Assembly (NCBI RefSeq): GCF_030209755.1
Contig: NZ_JARVRH010000043.1
Location: 1-64,000 of the forward strand
Source of the DNA: Arthrobacter sp. efr-133-TYG-118
Lineage (GTDB): Bacteria > Actinomycetota > Actinomycetes > Actinomycetales > Micrococcaceae
DNA length: 64,000 nt
Direction of reading: 5' to 3'
Positions 41,831-49,417 of this stretch are shown here, piece after piece; positions within the stretch are counted from its first letter, which is position 1, and the number at the start of each line of letters is the position of its first letter. The notes under the pieces are model-generated. The model saw nothing but the letters and a program-made list of their open reading frames with translations, did no database searches and had not been told where the DNA came from. The position numbers were made by a program, and so were the translations under genes.

Positions 41831-42897
41831 GCCCCGCTGTGCTGTCATCCCGGCGCCCCTCCGCCGACACAGAAGCTGCGGCCCTCGAGGTCCGCGGACT
41901 AGGAAAGTCTTTCCCTCTAGGTGGTTTGTTCTCCCGGGAGTCGGTCCGGGCCCTGCACGGCGTTGACCTGGCCATTGGCCGCGGAGAAATCGTGGCCCTC
42001 GTGGGGGAGTCCGGGTCGGGTAAGAGCACCCTGGCCCGCTGCGTTGCCCGGCTGGAACGACCGAGCGCCGGGGAGATCCTGATCGACGGCGTCGACGTCC
42101 TCAAGCGCGACCGCTTCCAGGCATCGCGCGCCTTCCGCTCCCAACTGCAGATGGTCTTTCAGGATCCCTTCGGCTCGCTGAATCCTGCCCACAGGGTGGA
42201 GCATTTCCTGCGGAGGTCGCTGGCGATCCACCGGAAGGGCGGCAGCTCCGAGACAGAGACACGGCAGCGACTCGAGGAGCTTATGACTACCGTAGGCCTG
42301 CAGGCCGACATGCTGAACTCCTACCCGCACGAGCTCTCTGGCGGGCAGCGCCAGCGAGTCGCGATCGCCCGGGCCTTGGCTGTGGAACCACAGGTCATCC
42401 TCGCTGACGAACCCACCTCCATGCTGGATGTTTCGGTCCGCATCGGTGTTCTGAACCTGATGCGCAAACTCCGCGATGAGCAGGGAATCTCCATGCTCTA
42501 CATCACACACGACCTCGCTTCGGCCCGATACCTCGCGGATCGGACGGCAGTGATGTTCGCCGGTGAGCTCGTTGAAGAGGGCGAGTCCTTGGACCTCCTG
42601 GCCAATGCGGCCCACCCGTACACGCAACTGCTGGTCTCAGCCGTCCCGGATCCGGCCAGGGCGGGCTCCTACGATCCCGTCCGCCGGGCCGAGCTGCGGC
42701 AGGCTGTGATGGCTTCGACCAGCTGCGCTTTCGACGGCGACCCAAACCAGGCCTGCTCGGCCGAGGAACCCGTTCGCCACGGTGTGGGCGACCCCGAAAA
42801 CCGCCACTGGGTGCGCTGCCACCTCTACCGCCCGCAGGCTGGAGCCGGCGGCCACGCCCTGGCAACTGAACCTACCGATAACAAGGCCTCCGCATGA
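41827..42897 (+). CDS. Peptide-type ABC importer ATPase, DppF/OppF-like
   Basis: 356 residues, overlapping the upstream gene by ATGA. Walker A GESGSGKSTLARC, signature ELSGGQRQRVAIARAL, Walker B ILADEPTSMLDVS. The C-terminal region has cysteines in SCAFDGDPNQACSAEEPV and WVRCHLY, which resemble the Opp ATPase cysteine tail. Its stop overlaps the GH32 start, coupling import and hydrolysis. Confidence 0.9.
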   Translation: MSPAVLSSRRPSADTEAAALEVRGLGKSFPLGGLFSRESVRALHGVDLAIGRGEIVALVGESGSGKSTLARCVARLERPSAGEILIDGVDVLKRDRFQASRAFRSQLQMVFQDPFGSLNPAHRVEHFLRRSLAIHRKGGSSETETRQRLEELMTTVGLQADMLNSYPHELSGGQRQRVAIARALAVEPQVILADEPTSMLDVSVRIGVLNLMRKLRDEQGISMLYITHDLASARYLADRTAVMFAGELVEEGESLDLLANAAHPYTQLLVSAVPDPARAGSYDPVRRAELRQAVMASTSCAFDGDPNQACSAEEPVRHGVGDPENRHWVRCHLYRPQAGAGGHALATEPTDNKASA

Positions 42898-44450
42898 CTG
42901 AATCGACGCACCCACTCGGCACCGTTCCCCAGGACGAACTGATTGCCCGCGCCGATGCGGACCCCCTTCGGCCGCGCTTCCATTTCGTGTCCCCGGCCGG
43001 TTGGCTGAACGACCCCAACGGCGTGAGCCAGTGGAACGGCACCTATCACCTCTTCTACCAGTACAACCCCGAAGGCGCCTTCCACCACCGCATCCAGTGG
43101 GGCCACGCCACCAGCACCGACCTCGTCCGCTGGACGGACCAGCCGGTGGCACTGGAACCTTCCGCAGGTCCGGACGCCGACGGCTGCTGGTCGGGGGTGT
43201 TGGTGAACGACGGCGGAACACCCACCTTGGTGTACTCGGGACGGCTGGGCGAGCAGGAGTTGCCCTGCGTTGCCGTCGGATCCGCAGACCTCCTGAGCTG
43301 GAGCAAAATTCCTCAGAACCCGGTCATCGCAGCTCCACCGGCCGGCGTGGACATCACGGCGTATCGTGATCACTGCGTCTGGCGCGAGGGTTCCATCTGG
43401 CGGCAGTTGGTGGGATCGGGCATCCGTGGGCGCGGCGGAACTGCGTTCCTGTACGAGTCCCGCGACCTGCGCTCCTGGGAATACGTCGGGCCCCTGTTCA
43501 TCGGCGACGCCTCCCAGGGCGATCCTGCCGATACCGACTGGACCGGGACCATGTGGGAATGCGTTGACCTGTTTCGGGCAGGCGGGGGCTCGTTGGGTAC
43601 GGTTCCTACTTCTGGCGACGCGCCCGACGTGCTGGTCTTTTCCGCATGGGACAACGGCGACACCAGACACCCGCTGTACTGGACCGGCCGCTATTCGGAA
43701 AACACCTTCGAGCCGACCGGGCTGCATCGGCTCGACTACGGAGGACGGTTCTTCTACGCGCCACAGTCCTTCCAGGATCAGTCCGGCCGACGCATCATGT
43801 TTGGCTGGCTTCAGGAAGGCCGCAGCAATGCCGCGATGATCGAGGCCGGGTGGTCGGGCGTCATGAGTTTGCCGCGCGTCACCACCCTGGCCGACGACGG
43901 ATCCCTGGTGTTCGCGCCCGTGCCTGAAATCGAGAAGCTGCGCCGGGACCACGTCGGCCTGCCGGTACAGGAATTGGTGCCCGGGGCACCTATGACGACC
44001 GGGGTGTCCAGCAACCAACTGGACCTCGAACTGGATGTGCAGCTCGAGCCTGGTGCCGTGCTGCGGCTGGGCTTGCTGGGATCAGCTGACGATGGCGTCT
44101 CCGGCAGTTCCAAGGAGGAAACAGTGATCGAGCTGCGCCGGACCACGGAAGGCGGCAGCCAAGGCACACTCCGCCTCGACCGTACTCAGAGCAGCCTCGA
44201 TCCAACCGTTGATGTCGACGACAAGGCCGGACCACTCCCGATGCCCGACGGCCGGGTGCACCTGCGCGTCCTGGTGGACCGGTCCGCCGTCGAAATTTTC
44301 GCCAACGGCAAGCCGCTCACCGCCCGCGTTTACCCGACCCTGGCCGGCGAGCACGTGAGTCTGACCGCCGAAGGTACCGTGAGGCTGCTCTCTTTCGATG
44401 CCTGGACCATGGCTGAGATCTTTGGAGGAGCTCGGAACCTCTTCCCCTAG
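42894..44450 (+). CDS. Intracellular GH32 beta-fructosidase
   Basis: 518 residues and no signal peptide. GH32 motifs: GWLNDPNGVSQWNGTYHLFF (nucleophile Asp), YRDHCVW (variant RDP region, normally RDP), and GTMWECVDLF (acid/base Glu). The C-terminal sandwich carries DRSAVEIFANGKPLTARVYP. The ATGA overlap with the importer ATPase indicates it acts on imported fructo-oligosaccharides or sucrose. In the RDP motif this protein has YRDH, so Pro is replaced by His; substrate preference may differ. Confidence 0.88.
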   Translation: MTESTHPLGTVPQDELIARADADPLRPRFHFVSPAGWLNDPNGVSQWNGTYHLFYQYNPEGAFHHRIQWGHATSTDLVRWTDQPVALEPSAGPDADGCWSGVLVNDGGTPTLVYSGRLGEQELPCVAVGSADLLSWSKIPQNPVIAAPPAGVDITAYRDHCVWREGSIWRQLVGSGIRGRGGTAFLYESRDLRSWEYVGPLFIGDASQGDPADTDWTGTMWECVDLFRAGGGSLGTVPTSGDAPDVLVFSAWDNGDTRHPLYWTGRYSENTFEPTGLHRLDYGGRFFYAPQSFQDQSGRRIMFGWLQEGRSNAAMIEAGWSGVMSLPRVTTLADDGSLVFAPVPEIEKLRRDHVGLPVQELVPGAPMTTGVSSNQLDLELDVQLEPGAVLRLGLLGSADDGVSGSSKEETVIELRRTTEGGSQGTLRLDRTQSSLDPTVDVDDKAGPLPMPDGRVHLRVLVDRSAVEIFANGKPLTARVYPTLAGEHVSLTAEGTVRLLSFDAWTMAEIFGGARNLFP

Positions 44451-44451
44451 C

Positions 44452-44691
44452 TCAGGATCCGACCTCTCCCGCCTTTGGGCCAGCTGTTCGGCGCCGTCGG
44501 TAGTGTTCGTAGGCCCCTGATGAGCATTTGAGCGATGCAAAGGCCCATAGGAATCCAGCGTTCATGAGCCGGTGGTTCTTGACGAATCGTCGGCCGACGT
44601 AGGTCTTTTTCCCGGAGGCCCGCGTAATTGGGGCTGAGCCCGCATAGGCCTTCAGGGCTCGGGCGTTGATGAATCGGTTGGAGGGTAACCT
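44452..44691 (-). pseudogene. C-terminal remnant of an IS110-family transposase
   Basis: The reading NRFINARALKAYAGSAPITR and the following VKNHRLMNAGFLWAFASLK are typical of the transposase_20 domain of IS110 elements. The N-terminal DEDD catalytic domain is missing and the end is cut one base after the GH32 stop. No inverted repeats are expected for this family. It marks an old insertion or the junction of two cargo blocks. The next 260 bases hold nothing recognised. Confidence 0.7.
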
Positions 44692-44954
44692 GACACGGCG
44701 TCGGCTCCGTTCTGCAAGTTTTCGTTGAGCTCCGGAGGACGCATCCCGGCGTCCCACGGCATAGAAATGAGATGGTGCCGGGCACCCAATTTTCATTAGG
44801 GGCAGGAAGACCCCGCGCCGGGCACAGCAGCCGCTGCCTGTGACCGGCACGGTCACCCGATCGTTCCCAAGTGCAGAGCGACTGGAGCCTGAAAAGTCCG
44901 GTTGCATGCCGCACGAAAGCGTTTCTGGTCATGGCGTCAGGGGTCCGGCAGGGT

Positions 44955-45380
44955 TTAGCCCTTTAGGAGTACGCCCACGGTCAGCAGTGCGTTCGCGAAC
45001 CGCCGCGAATCGCCAGTCACGACGCACAAGGCAAGGTTCTGTGACCTGGCGAGTTCATAGAATTCGAGTCGGTCAACGAACTCCGTTTCGGTGCCTTCGG
45101 GCATTAGGACATCAATCTCTGCATGAACGAGGCACGGAGTTGCGTCTTCGGCGGGGGTGATCCGCGTCAGTTTTTCGATGTGGACGGTGCCGAGGACGGC
45201 GGCCAGGACCTGGGGCACTGTTGGAAAGTCCGGCTGCAGGTTCAGGTGGACGGTTTCTGCGTTTGGTCCGACTGCGGTCGCTGCTGAATAGTGTCCGTCT
45301 GCGATGAGGACTGTTGCACCGTGGCCGGCGGCCGCCAGTGCGGAGATGATGCGTGGATGCGTCAGCTGTCCGGTGATCAT
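44955..45380 (-). CDS. RbsD/FucU-family sugar mutarotase
   Basis: 141 residues from MITGQLTHPRIISALAAAGHG. Catalytic-site features of the family are present: GHGATVLIADGHYS with the conserved His and Asp, EIDVLMPEGTE, and VVTGDSRRFANALLTVG near the C-terminus. Converts anomers of a free sugar (fucose or ribose type). Overlaps the SDR stop by ATGA, so mutarotase and dehydrogenase likely act in sequence on the same sugar. Confidence 0.88.
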   Translation of the reverse strand: MITGQLTHPRIISALAAAGHGATVLIADGHYSAATAVGPNAETVHLNLQPDFPTVPQVLAAVLGTVHIEKLTRITPAEDATPCLVHAEIDVLMPEGTETEFVDRLEFYELARSQNLALCVVTGDSRRFANALLTVGVLLKG

Positions 45381-46156
45381 GCGAAGTACTGTCCACCGTT
45401 GATGTCCACGACGGTGCCCGTGACGAAGCGCGCATGCTCGGAGGCAAGCCACAATGCCGCCCCGGCTACGTCTTCGGGAACGCCTGCCCTTCCGATCGGG
45501 ATTGTCTGGACTGTGGCGGCTTTGGATTCCTCGGTGGTGAAGTTGTCGTGGAAAGGTGTCGCTTCAATGAAGCCGGGGGCGACGGCATTGACCGTGATAC
45601 CGGATGACGCCAGCTCTTTTGAGAGCCCGCGGGTGAAGCCGAAGATAGCGGCTTTGGATGTGGCGTAGGCTGTCGCCCCGGCGTGTCCGCCGTTGCGTCC
45701 TGCCAGCGAGGCGATGTTGATGATGCTCCCGCCTTCGTTCATCAGGGGCAGGGCGAAGTGGGTCATCAGAAATGTGCTGTCCAGGTTGACGGCCAGAACC
45801 TGCTTCCAGAGTTTGAAATCCATGTCGCCGATGCCGGAACGCTGGATGAGGCCGCCGACATTGTTTGCCAGGATGTCCAGCCGTCCAAAGTCGCGGCCGA
45901 GGGCCTCGACGGTCTTCTGGACTTCAGCTTCGATGGTGGCATCCAGCTGCAGGGAGGTGAGGGGATAGCCCGTGTGGCGTTCCACGTCGTCGGCGAAATC
46001 CTGTCCGGGCTTGTGATTGTTGTAGGTGATTGCGATTCTGGCTCCGGCCTTGGCGAGGGCGAGGGCGATGCCTTGGCCTATGCCTGTGCCTCCGCCTGTG
46101 ATCAGAGCGGTCTTTCCGCGCAGTGACTGTTCAAACACGATATTTGTTCCTTTCAT
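45377..46156 (-). CDS. Short-chain dehydrogenase/reductase
   Basis: 259 residues. Cofactor motif TGGGTGIGQGIALALAKAG, then NNVGG, catalytic Ser in INIASLAGR, and YATSK with catalytic Tyr and Lys. The ending DVAGAALWLASEHARFVTG is typical of classical SDRs. In an operon with a FucU-type mutarotase and an MFS transporter, a sugar 1-dehydrogenase is plausible; the substrate is not determined. Confidence 0.85.
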   Translation of the reverse strand: MKGTNIVFEQSLRGKTALITGGGTGIGQGIALALAKAGARIAITYNNHKPGQDFADDVERHTGYPLTSLQLDATIEAEVQKTVEALGRDFGRLDILANNVGGLIQRSGIGDMDFKLWKQVLAVNLDSTFLMTHFALPLMNEGGSIINIASLAGRNGGHAGATAYATSKAAIFGFTRGLSKELASSGITVNAVAPGFIEATPFHDNFTTEESKAATVQTIPIGRAGVPEDVAGAALWLASEHARFVTGTVVDINGGQYFA

Positions 46157-46179
46157 GCCGGCAGGTTCTCCGGCTGTGG

Positions 46180-47556
46180 CTAATTGCTTTTTGCGAGTTC
46201 GGCTGCGGCGACGGCGCTGGGAGCGGCTGTGCCTTCGGGTCGGTTCCGGGCGTAGAGGAACGTTGCGATTGCCGTGATCACCAGGCAGCCGGCCAGGAAG
46301 AGCAGGCCCGCGAGGTTGCTGTGTGTGGCGTCATTGAGCAGTCCCACCGCGTAGGGAGCTACGAATCCTCCGACGTTTCCAACGGAGTTAACCAGCGCCA
46401 GTCCGGCTGCCGCGGCTGCGCCGCCCAAGGCGGCTGATGGCATGGAGAGTAGGGGTGCGGTGGCGGAGAACACGCCCATGGCGGCAATCGTCAGGAATAC
46501 CAGTGCTGCGACCGGGTTGACCGGGAGGAGGAACGCGGCTCCCGTCAGCCCGAACGCTGCGATGAGCATGCTGATGCTGGCGTGGGCTGCGCGTTTGCCG
46601 GTGCGGTCCGACCGGCGGCTCCAGTAGAAGACGAAGAAAGCTGCGGCCGCGTAGGGAATGACGACGATGAAGCCGACTTGGGCGGGATCGAGTTTGCCAA
46701 GTCCTGAGACGACTGTGGGGAGCCACAATCCAAAGCCGTAGATGCCGCAGACCATACCGAAGTTCAGGAACGCGTATACGAGGGCGCGTCGGTCCTTCAG
46801 CCCGTCGAGGAAGCTGTGTGAACCGCCGCGCTGTTTCTCCGCCAGCTCGTTGGCCATGGTCGTGCTCAGCCAGTTGCGTTCGTCCGGACGGAGCCAGTGG
46901 GCCTCCTCGGGTCGGTCGGTCAACAAACGGGGGGCGATGATTCCCAGGATGACTGCAGGTATGCCTTCAACGATGTACAGCCACTGCCATCCGTGGAGTC
47001 CAAGTACCCCGTTCAGGTTCAGCAGAAGACCGGAGAGAGGGGCGCCGATGGCGTTGGAGACCGGTTGTGCGAGGATAAACAGCCCCAATACGGTGACCCG
47101 TTGTGCCGCCGGGAACCAGAGGGTGAGGTAGAAGACAACGGCTGGAAAGAAACCGGCTTCGGCAGCTCCGAGCAGGAAACGGATGACGTAAAACGTCGTC
47201 TCACCGTTGACCAGTGCCATAGCTGCGGCGCAGATCCCCCAGCTGACGAGGATCCGGGCGATCCACTTCCTCGCCCCGAACCTGTACATCCCTCCATTGC
47301 TCGGGATTTCGAACAGCGCATACCCGATGAAGAAAATACCGGCACCAAGGCCGTAGGCCGAGGCAGTCAGCCCGATGTCTGCGCTCATGGTCAGTTTGGC
47401 GAAACCGACGTTGTTCCGGTCCAAAAATGCGACGAAGTAGAGAACGCAGATCACCGGGATGATCCTGCGACGTACCTTTGCCAGGGTCCGGTCTCCAAGC
47501 TCCCCAAATGTGAGCTGGGCCGGGCGCTGCCTGGTTGAAATCAATGTCTTCATCAA
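46180..47556 (-). CDS. MFS transporter, anion:cation symporter family
   Basis: 458 residues with twelve membrane segments. The N-terminal RRIIPVICVLYFVAFLDRNN and GFAKLTMSADIGL, together with FLLGAAEAGFFPAVVFYLTL, are the hallmark of ACS-family symporters (phthalate, tartrate, hexuronate, glucarate carriers). First gene of the MFS-SDR-mutarotase group and divergent from the IclR regulator. Confidence 0.9.
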   Translation of the reverse strand: MMKTLISTRQRPAQLTFGELGDRTLAKVRRRIIPVICVLYFVAFLDRNNVGFAKLTMSADIGLTASAYGLGAGIFFIGYALFEIPSNGGMYRFGARKWIARILVSWGICAAAMALVNGETTFYVIRFLLGAAEAGFFPAVVFYLTLWFPAAQRVTVLGLFILAQPVSNAIGAPLSGLLLNLNGVLGLHGWQWLYIVEGIPAVILGIIAPRLLTDRPEEAHWLRPDERNWLSTTMANELAEKQRGGSHSFLDGLKDRRALVYAFLNFGMVCGIYGFGLWLPTVVSGLGKLDPAQVGFIVVIPYAAAAFFVFYWSRRSDRTGKRAAHASISMLIAAFGLTGAAFLLPVNPVAALVFLTIAAMGVFSATAPLLSMPSAALGGAAAAAGLALVNSVGNVGGFVAPYAVGLLNDATHSNLAGLLFLAGCLVITAIATFLYARNRPEGTAAPSAVAAAELAKSN

Positions 47557-47630
47557 GACTCCTTTGGCTTAATTCAAAGCCGCCTCGGATCATCTGGCGA
47601 TCCCGCGACTGGTCGTGCTCAAGGAATAGT

Positions 47631-47645
47631 GTGCATCATATGCAC
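47631..47645. promoter_or_regulatory. Candidate IclR operator 1
   Basis: GTGCATCATATGCAC has perfect 6-bp inverted arms with a CAT spacer, 75 bases upstream of the MFS start. A related palindrome lies at 47748. Confidence 0.45.
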
Positions 47646-47747
47646 ATGTAGTGCAAGGGATGCGCAAGAATATTCCACGGCCATGGCGGGATGGCCCGAT
47701 TCGCCTTGACCGTCGCCGGGCGAGAAACGTAGATTTATACGCATGTT

Positions 47748-47762
47748 GTGCACATGTTGCAC
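47748..47762. promoter_or_regulatory. Candidate IclR operator 2
   Basis: GTGCACATGTTGCAC, arms GTGCA and TGCAC, resembles the site at 47631 with a centre distance of 117 bp. Both lie in the 443-bp divergent space between the MFS and iclR genes, which otherwise contains no convincing gene. Confidence 0.4.
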
Positions 47763-47999
47763 CAAGGCGAGAGGGGTGATGCGGGATGCTCCCGGGCACA
47801 AACTTGGTGTTCGTCCTCGGCGCCCAGGGCAAAGGGCAGCGACAGGCGGCCAGACCTGGCTGGCGGGCATGCTTCAGACACTCCGAAACCCCGTGACACC
47901 GCCAACGTCAAGTGCCCTGCTGTCTAAACTGGGAAACCTGATCAACTGATAAACCGTAATTCCCGACCGACCACCAAAACACAGGATCGAGCAGAAACC

Positions 48000-48782
48000 A
48001 TGTCGCAGACGGTAGCCCGGGCAATCCAAATTCTGGAATATTGCAGTGAACACCCGCGGACGCTTAAGGACATCGCCGCGGACCTAGGGGTTCACCGGAC
48101 AACGGCATCGAGGATCCTGCAGACCATGATCGAAGCGGGGTTTGTACGGACGGACGAGCGCGGAAATTTCGGCGTCGGATTCAGACTGGCCGGTCTGGCA
48201 CAGTCAGCCTTGGAACAGTTCGATCTCCGGTCGGTCGTACACCCCCACATTGTCCGGCTCAGCGAACAGCTAGGGCACACCGTTCAGTTCGCTGTGCCGG
48301 AAGCAAACCGCATTGTCTACGTCGATAAGGTCGAACCCGAACAATCCATCAGCCTGAACACAAGAATCGGCGGATTCGTAGTGATCCACACAGCCGGGGT
48401 TAGTAAGGCCATTCTCGCGTTCATCGATGACACCCGCCGTGAAGCCATCCTGGACAACGCCACATTCGAACAACGGACGCCCAACTCCATCACTTCCAGG
48501 AGCGAATTCGTGAAACGACTTGAAACGGTACGCGCACGCGGATGGGCTGAGGACAACGGCGAGTTCGACATCGTCTCGAACTGCATCGCAGCACCCGTTT
48601 GGGATCACGCAGACCGGGTAGCAGGCGCGATCTCAATCACGACATTCCGGGAGAAGACCGGCCTGGATGAACTCCGCCGCAGCGTTCCAGACCTTCTGGC
48701 GACAACCATGTCCATATCCCTCGAGCTCGGCTGGAAGCCTAAAGGCGAGACCGTACCGCCATGGGCAAAAGCAACGGGATGA
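48000..48782 (+). CDS. IclR-family transcriptional regulator
   Basis: 260 residues from MSQTVARAIQILEY. The winged helix includes LKDIAADLGVHRTTASRILQ. The effector domain has HTVQFAVPEANRIVYVDKVE and GWAEDNGEFDIVSNCIAAPV. Full family length. It is divergent from the MFS-SDR-mutarotase operon and should control it. Confidence 0.88.
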   Translation: MSQTVARAIQILEYCSEHPRTLKDIAADLGVHRTTASRILQTMIEAGFVRTDERGNFGVGFRLAGLAQSALEQFDLRSVVHPHIVRLSEQLGHTVQFAVPEANRIVYVDKVEPEQSISLNTRIGGFVVIHTAGVSKAILAFIDDTRREAILDNATFEQRTPNSITSRSEFVKRLETVRARGWAEDNGEFDIVSNCIAAPVWDHADRVAGAISITTFREKTGLDELRRSVPDLLATTMSISLELGWKPKGETVPPWAKATG

Positions 48783-48828
48783 CCGAACAGATATCACCGG
48801 CAGCGGATGGACCCGGCGGAAACGACTG

Positions 48829-49017
48829 TTAACGGCGTGGACGCAGATCGCTGTGATCGCGCCAAGCCGGGGTGCCGACGTCGTACTCGACGGTCCATTC
48901 ATCGGTGTCCGGTCGCTCCATGACGACGACCGGCTCCCAGCCAGAGCCGTCCCGGCGCGCGACCTCGACACTCATGCCGTCCGGGAAAGGACCGTGCCTG
49001 GCGAGGTAATCGGCCAC
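48829..49017 (-). CDS. Small hypothetical protein
   Basis: 62 residues from a GTG (ADYLARHGPFPDGMSVEVAR after the start). The frame is open upstream for about 30 more codons and reads coherently (ELDARRARWAAPSQATLRDI), to a stop near 49110, without an ATG. It may be a longer gene that lost its start. No family recognised. Confidence 0.4.
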   Translation of the reverse strand: MADYLARHGPFPDGMSVEVARRDGSGWEPVVVMERPDTDEWTVEYDVGTPAWRDHSDLRPRR

Positions 49018-49231
49018 GATGTCCCTAAGAGTTGCCTGCGAAGGGGCCGCCCATCTGGCGCGGCGAGCATCCAGCTCTCTAGGCCGTCGCGCTCGGACCC
49101 CGCGTCATACACCTCTACGGGCTCACCCGCACCAATGTGAATAGACGTCGCCAAGCGGCACCACAATTCTCACCCCTCGGCCCGCGCAAGATACTTCCGC
49201 ATCAGCTACACCTCTGGCACCAAAGGTCGTC

Positions 49232-49270
49232 GCCGTGAGCGCCGTCTCACGGCACGTCATGTCGCGACGT
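49232..49270. other. Candidate oriT inverted repeats upstream of the relaxase
   Basis: GCCGTGAG-CGCCGT-CTCACGGC (49232-49253) is directly followed by ACGTC-ATGTCGC-GACGT (49254-49270). The pair lies about 150 bases upstream of the MobF relaxase start in noncoding DNA, where origins of transfer of such elements are usually found. Position and symmetry are seen; nicking function is inferred. Confidence 0.4.
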
Positions 49271-49417
49271 AATGCCACCCCGATGAAGAATCGTGAATGG
49301 GAAGACTTGCGGTGAATGTGGTCAAGACTTCGAACAGTCTCGCACCTCGCAGCGATTCTGCTCTACGAGCTGCGGCAACGGGCAGCGAGACCGCCGACGG
49401 CGGATACGGAGACGGCC

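Noticed and set aside
47743..47949. Small plus-strand frame of 68 codons before iclR
   Set aside because: Overlaps a candidate operator, has no convincing ribosome site and no recognisable content.
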